The notes under the pieces: model-generated
Databases searched by the model: none
What the model was told of the DNA's origin: nothing
Seen by the model: the letters and a program-made list of their open reading frames with translations, nothing else
Made by a program: the position numbers and the translations under genes
Shown here: positions 24,879 to 32,851 of the stretch, piece by piece
How positions within the stretch are numbered: position 1 is the first letter of the stretch
Layout of the letters: each line of letters begins with the position of its first letter
NCBI GenBank assembly: GCA_934643825.1
Contig: CAKUCW010000001.1
Location: 62,001 to 126,000, forward strand
Origin: an uncultured Clostridia bacterium
Lineage (GTDB): Bacteria; Bacillota; Clostridia; Christensenellales; Aristaeellaceae
Direction: 5' to 3'
DNA: 64,000 bases

Positions 24879-25583
24879 TCAATCCTCGTCATTGCGGAAT
24901 GCAGCGGAGACCATCGCCTGCGTCGGCATGGCGTTGTAGCTCTTCCACTGGCCGATGAATGCGCTGTCGATATCAAATCGGACGAGAACGGTTCCGCCTG
25001 CCGGAATGCCGACGTCTTTGAGCGTCGTGCCGTCGGCGTAGACCAGCTTGTTGGTGTCCGTATACAGGCCGAAGGCGACGGTCGGATCATAGGCGTCCAC
25101 GTCCGTGCCGTTGGTCAGGCGGCAGACGACATAAGCGTCGCCTGCGGCGTCCGTTTCAATCGTCGAAACCGCTTCCAGATCCTTGCTGGCGTATGCCGCG
25201 TCCACCGCCATGTAGTGGATATCATAAGATATGTCCGTGATGGTCGGCAGAACCGGGTTGCCGTTTTCATCCGGCTCGAAGGACACGATGTCAAACAGAT
25301 AACCGTCCTCATCGGGTCCGACGAAGTAGGGCCAAATCTGCGAGATTTCGCTGGTGGAGAGAATCGTTTCGCCGTTCTGCAAATCGAACGTGCCGTTTTC
25401 CAGGCAGATGACGGTCGAAGAATTGTTGTGGATCTGCGCGAAGCAGTACGCCAGATAGTATTGACCGCTCTGCACGATGTTGCAGGACTTTTGGACGACA
25501 ACGCCCTCGCTGTCACCCAGGGCGGGGACGGCGGCAAACAGGACGATCAGCGCAAGCGCGAGCGTGGCAATAGCTTTTTTCAT
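24879..25583 (-). CDS. Secreted protein of unknown function, first gene of the XpaC-TelA operon
   Basis: 234 aa with a signal peptide (MKKAIATLALALIVLFAAV, cleavage near ALG-DS). The mature part is rich in Asp and aromatic residues and has no motif I recognise; its beta-rich pattern with a conserved-looking L-V-Y-A-D-G-T-T-L-K-D-V stretch resembles FxLYD/immunoglobulin-like extracellular domains, which is a weak inference. GGAGG is 9 nt before ATG. It lies 37 bp upstream of xpaC. Confidence 0.7.
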   Translation of the reverse strand: MKKAIATLALALIVLFAAVPALGDSEGVVVQKSCNIVQSGQYYLAYCFAQIHNNSSTVICLENGTFDLQNGETILSTSEISQIWPYFVGPDEDGYLFDIVSFEPDENGNPVLPTITDISYDIHYMAVDAAYASKDLEAVSTIETDAAGDAYVVCRLTNGTDVDAYDPTVAFGLYTDTNKLVYADGTTLKDVGIPAGGTVLVRFDIDSAFIGQWKSYNAMPTQAMVSAAFRNDED

Positions 25584-25680
25584 GGGAAAAATCCTCCGTT
25601 TAAAGCAGGGCTGAGGCGCTTTGCGCCGCCCGATTTTCAGCTGGATGTAGAGGAGAGAAAAACTCCTGTGGATTACAAAA

Positions 25681-25709
25681 AGTATACCATGTTTTGAGGC
25701 TGACTGCAA
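25681..25709 (-). promoter_or_regulatory. Promoter of the five-gene envelope operon
   Basis: On the minus strand, TTGCAG (25704-25709), a 17-bp spacer and TATACT (25681-25686), about 95 nt upstream of the first start. Confidence 0.65.
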
Positions 25710-25810
25710 GTTGACGCGGTACACAATGTCGCCTAAAACGGGCTGAAAACATCATCAGGGGAGGTAAATTATCAGAAAAAAGCCGTCGCGCAAAAAAACG
25801 GGGTCAATCA

Positions 25811-25856
25811 GCAAAAGGCTGCCCCCTCCGACAGGAGAGAACAGCCTTTTTGAAAG
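25811..25856 (-). terminator. Hairpin downstream of the flavoprotein gene
   Basis: AAAGGCTG/CAGCCTTT arms with an inner CTCC/GGAG stem. The U tract on the minus strand is weak (TTTTGCTG). Confidence 0.6.
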
Positions 25857-25869
25857 GAAGGAGATGAAC

Positions 25870-27714
25870 TTAGTGATCTGCAAGCGCGTTTTCGCCGGCG
25901 ATACGACCGTAGACGATGATGTCCGTGATCGCGTTGCCGCCGATGCGGTTGCCGCCATGGATGCCGCCGGTCACTTCGCCCGCGGCGTACAGACCGTCGA
26001 TGATCTCGCCCGCCTCGCTGTAGACGCGAGCATCGGTGTCAATCTTGACGCCGCCCATGGTGTGGTGGATGGTCGGGCTGAGCGGCACGCAGTAGAACGG
26101 CGCTTCCTCAATCTTCAGCTCGACAGCCTTCTTGCCGAAATCGGTGTCCTTGCCGGACTCGACCAGCTCGTTGTAGTGCGCAACCTCGGCAACCAGACCG
26201 TCCGGATCGATGCCCGCCTGCTTGGCGAGCTCCTCGAGGGTGTCCGCCTTGTAGGCGTTGCCCAGCTCAACCGCGTTGTCGCTGTTGGCGCTGGCAGTGC
26301 GGGCGTCATAGATGGAGAACATGACGTGATCGGTCTGCTTGAGGGTATCGTTGGAGATGGTGTCGCGGCGGCCGGTTTCCTCGGTGAAGCGGTGACCTTC
26401 CTTGTTGACGTAGATGGAGTTGGTCACGCTGCCGGCAAAGTGGCTCTGGAGCGCACCGGTCTTCGGGTTGCCGTGCGGATGGATCTGAATCTTATCCATG
26501 CCGATCAGCGCCGCGCCGATTTCCTGCGCCATGAGCATGCCGTCGCCGGTAGAGCTGGCGGCGTTGGAGGTCATCAGCTCGGGAATGTTGTGCAGCTTGG
26601 CGACGAGCGCGGCGTTTGCGCCATAGCCGCCGGTGGCGAGAATGACGTTGCCGTGCAGCGCATACTGCTGACCGCTGACTTCGTCATACGCCTTGACGCC
26701 GGTCACCTTGCCGTCCTCGACGATCAGCTCGGTCGCCTTGGTGTTGAGCATGATGGCATCGTCCGGAACGTTCTTCTTGAGCGCGTTGATGATGCCGCTC
26801 GGGCCTTCCTGAGCGTTCATGCTGCGCGGCCACAGACCGCCGATGGTCAGGTAGACCTTTTCGGTCCATACGCAGCCCAGGTCGCTGAGCCAGGTGCGTG
26901 CGGCGAGGGCGTTGTTGCACATGTTTTCGATCAGCGCCAGATCGCCCACGCGGTCGCCCGCGTCAAAGGTGTTCAGGGCGTGAAGCTCGGGGGAGTCGAA
27001 GATGTAGGTCGCGCCGCTGGCAACATACGCTTCCAGCTGCTCCTTGACCTTCTGCTGAAGAGCGGCATGCTCTTCGCTGACCGGCTCGGCGTTTACGGCG
27101 TCGTAAACTTCCTGAATGTCGGCGGTCAGCTCGACCTTCTGCTGGCGCTCCGGATCGGCAGCGTTGAGCGTGGAACCGGAACGGGCGGTGTTGCCGCCGA
27201 TCATCGCCATCTTTTCAACGACGATGTAGCTGCCGCCCGCCTGCTGAACGGTGGTCGCCGCGGCAAGACCGGCGCCGCCCGCGCCGACGATGATGACATC
27301 CGCAGAGAGATCCTTCGTATCCTCGGAGAGGACGAATTCCTTTTCTTCCTTCTTGGAGAAGTCCTCCAGATTTGCGCCAGCCTGCGTGAGCGCATCGGTC
27401 ACGGCGGCGATGATCGCGTTGGAGGTGTTGGTCGCGCCGGAGATGGTATCGACGGCGACGGACTGCGCCTCGACGATGGCGCCCGGAATGGTTGCAATCG
27501 GGGTATCGCAGATGCCCGCGGTCTCGCTATGCTCGACAACCTCGACGGACAGGATGCTCTGCGCATCGACCGTTACGGCAACCTTCACGGCGCCGTTGTT
27601 GCCGGTGGCTTCGCCGGTATAGGTGCCGGGGGTCATGCCCTCCGCCATAGCGGCGCCAAACGGCATCGCCAGCACGAGCGCAAGCGTGAGCAGAAGGCTC
27701 AGAAATTTACGCAT
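25870..27714 (-). CDS. Secreted flavinylated FAD-dependent reductase (fumarate/urocanate reductase family)
   Basis: 614 aa. A signal peptide (MRKFLSLLLTLALVLAMPFG) is followed by an FMN-binding domain (about 30-110) with the flavinylation site DTISGAT, where ApbE attaches FMN to the Thr. The flavocytochrome-c-type FAD domain starts at VIIVGAGGAGLAAATTV (about 146-162) and ends with GGNRIGGNAITDIIVYGRIA. Homologues reduce fumarate, urocanate, methacrylate or cinnamates outside the membrane as terminal electron acceptors; the substrate is not readable. No heme motif is present. ATG 27714 has GGAGG 9 nt upstream. It is divergent from a LacI regulator. Confidence 0.92.
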   Translation of the reverse strand: MRKFLSLLLTLALVLAMPFGAAMAEGMTPGTYTGEATGNNGAVKVAVTVDAQSILSVEVVEHSETAGICDTPIATIPGAIVEAQSVAVDTISGATNTSNAIIAAVTDALTQAGANLEDFSKKEEKEFVLSEDTKDLSADVIIVGAGGAGLAAATTVQQAGGSYIVVEKMAMIGGNTARSGSTLNAADPERQQKVELTADIQEVYDAVNAEPVSEEHAALQQKVKEQLEAYVASGATYIFDSPELHALNTFDAGDRVGDLALIENMCNNALAARTWLSDLGCVWTEKVYLTIGGLWPRSMNAQEGPSGIINALKKNVPDDAIMLNTKATELIVEDGKVTGVKAYDEVSGQQYALHGNVILATGGYGANAALVAKLHNIPELMTSNAASSTGDGMLMAQEIGAALIGMDKIQIHPHGNPKTGALQSHFAGSVTNSIYVNKEGHRFTEETGRRDTISNDTLKQTDHVMFSIYDARTASANSDNAVELGNAYKADTLEELAKQAGIDPDGLVAEVAHYNELVESGKDTDFGKKAVELKIEEAPFYCVPLSPTIHHTMGGVKIDTDARVYSEAGEIIDGLYAAGEVTGGIHGGNRIGGNAITDIIVYGRIAGENALADH

Positions 27715-27823
27715 GGGTGTCTTCCTCCTCATAGTACAGGTCCACTTTTGTCCGAATGAGAAAACGATTTCACAGTGAGTTCGTGAAACAAAGCCTTCAT
27801 CATCCGGGCTTCCAGCGTGGAAT

Positions 27824-27852
27824 ATTATAATATCACGCAGTATGCTTGTCAA
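27824..27852 (-). promoter_or_regulatory. Promoter of the flavoprotein gene
   Basis: On the minus strand, consensus TTGACA (27847-27852), 17 bp and TATAAT (27824-27829). Confidence 0.8.
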
Positions 27853-27870
27853 TAATCAATCAATGCAGGA

Positions 27871-27878
27871 AAACGTTT
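27871..27878. promoter_or_regulatory. LacI-type operator core between divergent promoters
   Basis: The palindrome AAACGTTT with flanking G-A and A-C is typical of LacI-family half-sites with a central CG. It lies 18 bp from the flavoprotein -35 box and 9 bp from the regulator's -35 box. Confidence 0.5.
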
Positions 27879-27887
27879 ACTTTGCGC

Positions 27888-27916
27888 TTTACAGAAATTC
27901 ATTTTTCGTATATCAT
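27888..27916 (+). promoter_or_regulatory. Promoter of the LacI regulator and addA
   Basis: TTTACA (27888-27893), 17 bp and TATCAT (27911-27916), about 30 nt before the ATG. Confidence 0.7.
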
Positions 27917-27947
27917 AGTCTTATTACAAGGAAAGACAGGAATACGC

Positions 27948-29018
27948 ATGGCGAAAAAAACGACCATCATCGATGTTGCGCGGGAAGCGGGCGTATCCAC
28001 GGCGACGGTTTCCCGCGTGCTGAACAAACGGGAGAGCGTTGGCGGGGAAAACGAACGGCTGGTTCGCGCAGCGGTGGAAAAGCTTGGATACAGACCGCAG
28101 GCGTTTGCGCGTGCGGTGCGCAGCGGAAAGAGCGGACAGATTGGCTTGATCATTCCGCAGCTTGGGCTTGAGAATTTTGTGCAGCTGATGGACGGCGTTC
28201 TCATGGAAGCGGCAAAAAAAAGGTACAGCGTTGTGACCATGAGCAGCGAGAGTTCCTCCCGAATGGAGATGGAGCGGATACGGGATATGGCGGCGCTGCC
28301 GATCGAGGGGCTGATCTGCCGCCCGGTATCCAGCTATGAGGTGCTGGAACAGGCGCGGGATCTGTTGGGAATCCCGGTTGTCGGGCTGTTTTCCGCGCCG
28401 GAGAAACCGGACGCCGTGCCCTGCGCCATCGAAAACCGCGAAAACAGCGCCTATCAGGGGCTTCGCTATTTGCTCAGCATCGGACGCAGACGCATCGCCT
28501 GTGTCATTCCCTTTCGGGAAACGAAGATATCGTCCATGGAACAGCTGGAGCAGATGGTCAGGGACGGCGTGAACGAGATCGGCGTATACCGTTACAGGGG
28601 ATACCGCCGGGCGCTCGAGGAAGCGGGAATGCCCATAGATCCGAACCTGTTTTTGTTTTACGGTTATACGGAGCAGGAAGGTCGGCATGCGGCGGAACAC
28701 ATGCTCGGCGCCGGTCTTTGCGCCGATGCGCTGATGGCGGCGAACGATGTGGCGGCGCTGGGCGCGATGAGCGTCTTCCGCGAACAGGGCATCCATGTGC
28801 CGCAGCAAATATCCGTCATTGGAAGTGACAACAGCAGCATTTGCCGGGCGATGACGCCGACGCTGACGAGCATCGATTATCACTGCGTGGAAACCGGCAG
28901 ATATGCGATGCAGATGATGGAAGCGCTGCTCAAGGACGAGGCGCTTCCGCCTGTTCCGGCGGAGATGCATGCCGAACTGGTCATCCGCCGTTCGACCTGC
29001 TCGCCGGAGAGAGAGTAA
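27948..29018 (+). CDS. LacI-family transcriptional regulator
   Basis: 356 aa. The N-terminal helix-turn-helix is TIIDVAREAGVSTATVSRVL (about 5-24), with a hinge near 50-60 and a periplasmic-binding-like effector domain to the end. The ATG at 27948 (GGAAAG about 10 nt upstream) is chosen over upstream in-frame codons because the HTH then starts at residue 5, as usual. It probably controls the divergent secreted reductase through the palindrome at 27871-27878. It is separated from addA by 11 bp and is likely cotranscribed. Confidence 0.93.
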   Translation: MAKKTTIIDVAREAGVSTATVSRVLNKRESVGGENERLVRAAVEKLGYRPQAFARAVRSGKSGQIGLIIPQLGLENFVQLMDGVLMEAAKKRYSVVTMSSESSSRMEMERIRDMAALPIEGLICRPVSSYEVLEQARDLLGIPVVGLFSAPEKPDAVPCAIENRENSAYQGLRYLLSIGRRRIACVIPFRETKISSMEQLEQMVRDGVNEIGVYRYRGYRRALEEAGMPIDPNLFLFYGYTEQEGRHAAEHMLGAGLCADALMAANDVAALGAMSVFREQGIHVPQQISVIGSDNSSICRAMTPTLTSIDYHCVETGRYAMQMMEALLKDEALPPVPAEMHAELVIRRSTCSPERE

Positions 29019-29029
29019 AGGAGAGCTTT

Positions 29030-32000
29030 ATGCCAAAGTGGACAGAGCAGCAGCAGACTGCCATCGAGGACAGGGGACACAGCCTGATCGTCTGCGCGGC
29101 GGCGGGTTCGGGCAAAACCGCCGTGCTGGTCGAGCGCATCGTTCGGCTTGTGCGCGAGGGTTGCCCGATCGACAGGATGCTCGTGGTGACGTTTACCAAT
29201 GCGGCGGCGGGCGAAATGCGCCTGCGCATCGGCGAAGCGCTGGGCAAAGCCGCAAGGGAAGAGCCTGCGCTCGGCGAACAGCTGATGGCGCTTCCGCGGG
29301 CAAGCATCTCGACGCTGCACCGCTTCTGCGGCAATCTTCTGCGCGAAAATTTTCAGGCACTGGGCATCGACCCGGGCTTCCGCATCGGCGACGAGCAGGA
29401 GTGCGGCGTGCTGAGCCGTCAGGCGATGGAGGACGCGATTTACAGCTGTTACGAAGTGGGCAGCGACGCGTTCCTTGCCGCGGACAGGTGCTATGCGCAG
29501 GATGAGCTTGGCGAGCTGGCGTTTGCGCTGCATCGCTTCATGATGACGCGCCCCGACCCATGGGCGTTTCTGGAGCGTGCGCAGAAGGGTGTCCGCATCG
29601 ACGGGCAGACGCTCGAAGACAGCCCGGCGGCAGAGCTGCTGACGCAGAGCGCCCGAAAGCGGCTGCTCAACCTCGCAAAATCCGCCCGCAGAACGCTGGA
29701 TATATGCCTTGGCGAAAACGGCCCGGCGCATTACGCGGCGGCATGCGAAACGGACGTGCGTCTGGCGGAAGATTTGGCGAAGCAGGCGGAAGAAGGTTAT
29801 ATCGCGCTGCATATTGCGACGCATGATGTTTCCTTTGCCACGCTGGGACGAAAGAAAAAGTCGGACATCTTCGATGAGGCGCTTGCCGACAGCGTAAAGG
29901 CGCGGCGCGACGCGTTCAAAAAGGCGATCGGCGATGTGCAAAAGGCGTTTGCGCTCAATCCGGATGACGCGGCGGCGGATATCGCGATGACCGCCGCGCC
30001 GCTGGATGGCTTGGCAGAGCTGGTCAAGACCTATGACACGCTCTATGCCGCCGCGAAGAAGCAGCGCGGTCTGCTGGATTTTAACGATCTGGAACACGGT
30101 GCGCTCAAGGCGCTGGAACTGCCCGAAGTCCGCGACGCGCTGAACAGGCAATACCGCTATGTCTTTATCGACGAATATCAGGATTCCAGCGCGATTCAGG
30201 AAGCCATCATCGGCAGCTTTGCACGGGAGGACGGGCTGTTTCTCGTCGGCGACGTGAAGCAGAGCATCTATCGCTTCCGTCAGGCAGAACCGACGCTCTT
30301 CCTTGAAAAGGCGAAGCGCTTTGATCTGGAAGAGAGAACGCTCGAGCGGCGCATCGACCTGCAAAAGAACTTCCGCTCGCGTGCCAATGTGCTGGAGGCG
30401 GCGAACGCCGTATTCAGCCGCATCATGCGCGAGGACGAAACGGAAATCGAATACGACGAACGCGAAAAGCTCTTCTGCGGTCTGCCGGCGCGGGAGGACG
30501 ACCCGCCGGTCGAGCTGCATATCCTGTATCAAAATGCGGATGAGGACGATGGGAACGAAGACGAGGACAGCCGCGAATGGGTTGCCGTCGAGCGCGAGGC
30601 GCAGGTGGTCGCCCAACGCATTCACGAGCTGGTCGGCACGACGTTTTACGACGCCAAAACGGATTCGGAAAGAACGATCCGTTATCGCGATATCGTCATC
30701 CTGATGCGTGCGGCGCGGGGAAGCGCACCTCTTGTGGCGGATATGCTCGGCGCGGCGGGCATTCCCGTGTTCTGCGACGCGGGCGACGGATATTTCGATA
30801 TCCCGGAGATCCGCGCCATGATGGCACTGCTGAAAAATATCGAGAACGGCGAACGGGATGAACCGCTGCTTGCAGCGCTGAGAGGCCCTGCGCTGGGGCT
30901 GAGCGAAGCGGAACTGGCGGCGATTCGCATGGAAACGCCGAACACGAAGATTTCTTACGCCGAAGCGGTGCGCCATTACCGCGAGGAGATGGAGGACGAG
31001 CTGGCGCAGAAACTCAGAAGCTTTGAGGAAAAGCGGCAGAGATGGCGGCTCTGCGCACGCCATCAGGGCGTGGACAGGCTCATCGAGCGCATCTATGCGG
31101 AAACGGGCTTTCTGGCGCAGGCGGGTGCGCTGCCCGGCGGCGCGGCAAGGCAGGCGAACCTGCATCTGCTGACCTCGCGGGCGCGTGCGTTCGTCAGCGC
31201 ACAGGGCGGTTCGCTGCATGCGTTTTTGCGCTATGCCGAGCGGCTTCACGCGGGCGGAGATTCCATGAGCGCCAGCGCAATCAGCGAAAACGAGGACGTC
31301 GTGCGCATCATGACGACCCACAAGAGCAAGGGCTTGGAATTCCCGGTCGTCTTCGTCATGGCGCTGGGCAAAAAGATCAGCGGAAAATCTGCGCACGACC
31401 GCATCCTGACGGATGCCCGGCTGGGCGTGGGTCTGCCGTGCATCGACACGGAGCTGAGCAGCGAGCGCGATACGCTTCTGCGCCGCGCCATACGCGCCAA
31501 AGCGGAGAAGGAGGAGCTTGCCGAAGAAGTGCGCATCCTGTATGTCGCGATGACACGCGCAAGGGAGCGGCTCATCCTGATCGGCAGCGTTTCGGATGAC
31601 AAGCCGCCGGAAAAATGGCAGAGCCCCGATATCTCTCAGATGACGACGGGACTGGATATGGTCGTGCCTGCGCTGGCGGACGGCGGTGCTCATTTCGGCA
31701 TAGCGAAGGAAGAAATCAGCGCGGATCAGTCCCGCTGGAACATCTTCGCCTACTGGAACGGCGCATTCGGCAGCATGGCGCACAGGGATGAAGAGCATAT
31801 TCTGCATCTGATGGAAAAGCTGCGCACAGCGCCGCGAAACGACGAGCTGATTCGGCTGATGGCGTTTGAGGCGGATAAGCAGGCCGCCGTGCGCAAAACG
31901 AGCGTCAGCATGCTTTTGCGGGATGAAAAGCGTGCGGCGCAGGAGGATGAAACGCCTGTCGGCGACTCGCCGCTCTCCCGCCTGCCGCGGTTCATGGAGG

Positions 32001-32503
32001 AGAAACGGATGACCGGCGCACAGATCGGCACCGCTTTCCACAGAATGATGCGCATGCTGGATCTGGATGCGCTGAAGGCGACGCATGACCTTGGGCGCGA
32101 GATCAAGGCGCAGCGGGAAAAGCTGCACAGGGACGGCATTGTCAGCGATGCGGAGCTTTCCGCTGTTCCGCCGGGCATGCTTACGAGGTTCTTTGCCTCG
32201 CCGCTGGGTGTGCGGATTTTGGAAAGCAAAGAGGTTCACCGCGAATGGGCATTCACCTATCGCCGGGAAACGGAAGCGGGCGTGCAGCTCTTGCAGGGCG
32301 TGATCGACTGCTGCTTTAAGGAAAAGGGCGAATGGGTGCTGCTGGATTACAAGACGGATTCCGCGTCGGATATCGCGGGGGCGCTTGAGCGGCACAGACC
32401 GCAGATTGAGCTGTATGCGCAGGCGCTTTCCGGCATCACGGGGATTCCCGTCCGCGAGCGGGCAATTTATCTGGTACGAGCAGGCGCCGGATATCAGGTA
32501 TAA
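29030..32503 (+). CDS. addA: ATP-dependent helicase/nuclease subunit A
   Basis: 1157 aa. UvrD-type helicase motifs: Walker A AAAGSGKTAVLVERI at about 21-35, FIDEYQDSS (motif II), GDVKQSIYRFRQAEP (motif III), and TTHKSKGLEFPVVF (motif V region). The C-terminal RecB-type nuclease has G-T-A-F-H-R-M-M, then GVIDCCF and LLDYKTDS. AddAB resects double-strand breaks until it meets Chi. ATG 29030 has AAAGGAG 6 nt upstream. addB normally lies directly upstream of addA; here a LacI gene is there instead and no addB is in the window. Confidence 0.95.
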   Translation: MPKWTEQQQTAIEDRGHSLIVCAAAGSGKTAVLVERIVRLVREGCPIDRMLVVTFTNAAAGEMRLRIGEALGKAAREEPALGEQLMALPRASISTLHRFCGNLLRENFQALGIDPGFRIGDEQECGVLSRQAMEDAIYSCYEVGSDAFLAADRCYAQDELGELAFALHRFMMTRPDPWAFLERAQKGVRIDGQTLEDSPAAELLTQSARKRLLNLAKSARRTLDICLGENGPAHYAAACETDVRLAEDLAKQAEEGYIALHIATHDVSFATLGRKKKSDIFDEALADSVKARRDAFKKAIGDVQKAFALNPDDAAADIAMTAAPLDGLAELVKTYDTLYAAAKKQRGLLDFNDLEHGALKALELPEVRDALNRQYRYVFIDEYQDSSAIQEAIIGSFAREDGLFLVGDVKQSIYRFRQAEPTLFLEKAKRFDLEERTLERRIDLQKNFRSRANVLEAANAVFSRIMREDETEIEYDEREKLFCGLPAREDDPPVELHILYQNADEDDGNEDEDSREWVAVEREAQVVAQRIHELVGTTFYDAKTDSERTIRYRDIVILMRAARGSAPLVADMLGAAGIPVFCDAGDGYFDIPEIRAMMALLKNIENGERDEPLLAALRGPALGLSEAELAAIRMETPNTKISYAEAVRHYREEMEDELAQKLRSFEEKRQRWRLCARHQGVDRLIERIYAETGFLAQAGALPGGAARQANLHLLTSRARAFVSAQGGSLHAFLRYAERLHAGGDSMSASAISENEDVVRIMTTHKSKGLEFPVVFVMALGKKISGKSAHDRILTDARLGVGLPCIDTELSSERDTLLRRAIRAKAEKEELAEEVRILYVAMTRARERLILIGSVSDDKPPEKWQSPDISQMTTGLDMVVPALADGGAHFGIAKEEISADQSRWNIFAYWNGAFGSMAHRDEEHILHLMEKLRTAPRNDELIRLMAFEADKQAAVRKTSVSMLLRDEKRAAQEDETPVGDSPLSRLPRFMEEKRMTGAQIGTAFHRMMRMLDLDALKATHDLGREIKAQREKLHRDGIVSDAELSAVPPGMLTRFFASPLGVRILESKEVHREWAFTYRRETEAGVQLLQGVIDCCFKEKGEWVLLDYKTDSASDIAGALERHRPQIELYAQALSGITGIPVRERAIYLVRAGAGYQV

Positions 32504-32518
32504 AATTCGCTTAGCGCC

Positions 32519-32547
32519 TTGACAACGGGGAAAAATAGCGGTATTGT
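32519..32547 (+). promoter_or_regulatory. mgtE promoter
   Basis: TTGACA (32519-32524), 17 bp and TATTGT (32542-32547), just after the addA stop. It predicts a 5' leader of about 300 nt before mgtE. Confidence 0.7.
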
Positions 32548-32634
32548 AATCATGGCTTAAAAGGGATGCGTGATACGCAAACCATCGGATGAAAGCAACT
32601 GCTTGAACCGAAGAATTTACCGGAGGTGAACAAC

Positions 32635-32730
32635 GTGGACGACTATCCCAGTAGCCTGGCGGGCAAACCCCGAGAACGCCTGGCGCAGGCTGCGCCGCGT
32701 TGCCGCTTCCGTTTTCTCTTGAGCCTGTAA
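32635..32730 (+). CDS. Short leader peptide upstream of mgtE
   Basis: A 31-codon reading frame, GTG start, with a strong GGAGGTG 6 nt upstream, ending in TAA 23 nt before an intrinsic terminator. It begins V-D-D-Y-P and then becomes basic and hydrophobic (RCRFRFLLSL). The acidic/proline start recalls MgtL-type leader peptides, on which low magnesium alters ribosome progress; that comparison is inference. A GGCGCA/TGCGCC hairpin (32682-32696) lies inside the frame, and its CCGCG can pair with the CGCGG of the terminator arm. Confidence 0.55.
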   Translation: MDDYPSSLAGKPRERLAQAAPRCRFRFLLSL

Positions 32731-32753
32731 AGGCAATAGATGGGATGGAAAAG

Positions 32754-32782
32754 GTGCGCGGTTTCTTGCCGTGCGCTTTTTT
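32754..32782 (+). terminator. Leader terminator (attenuator) upstream of mgtE
   Basis: The arms GTGCGCGG (32754-32761) and CCGTGCGC (32769-32776) form 8 pairs including two G-T, with a 7-nt loop, followed by six T residues. It lies between the leader peptide and mgtE, in the same transcript. Confidence 0.75.
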
Positions 32783-32851
32783 ACGCCGTTTTTTGGGTAA
32801 GCCTGCATTTTTCGCAAAATCGGACAACGAAAAATGATAGGAGGAAACCCC

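Noticed and set aside
32550..32750. M-box (ykoK) or Mn2+ (yybP-ykoY) riboswitch upstream of mgtE
   Set aside because: I could not find the conserved sequence blocks of either class; a covariance-model search would be decisive.
28880..32827. A 1315-codon minus-strand frame opposite addA
   Set aside because: Same reason; AddA has all helicase and nuclease motifs in the plus frame.
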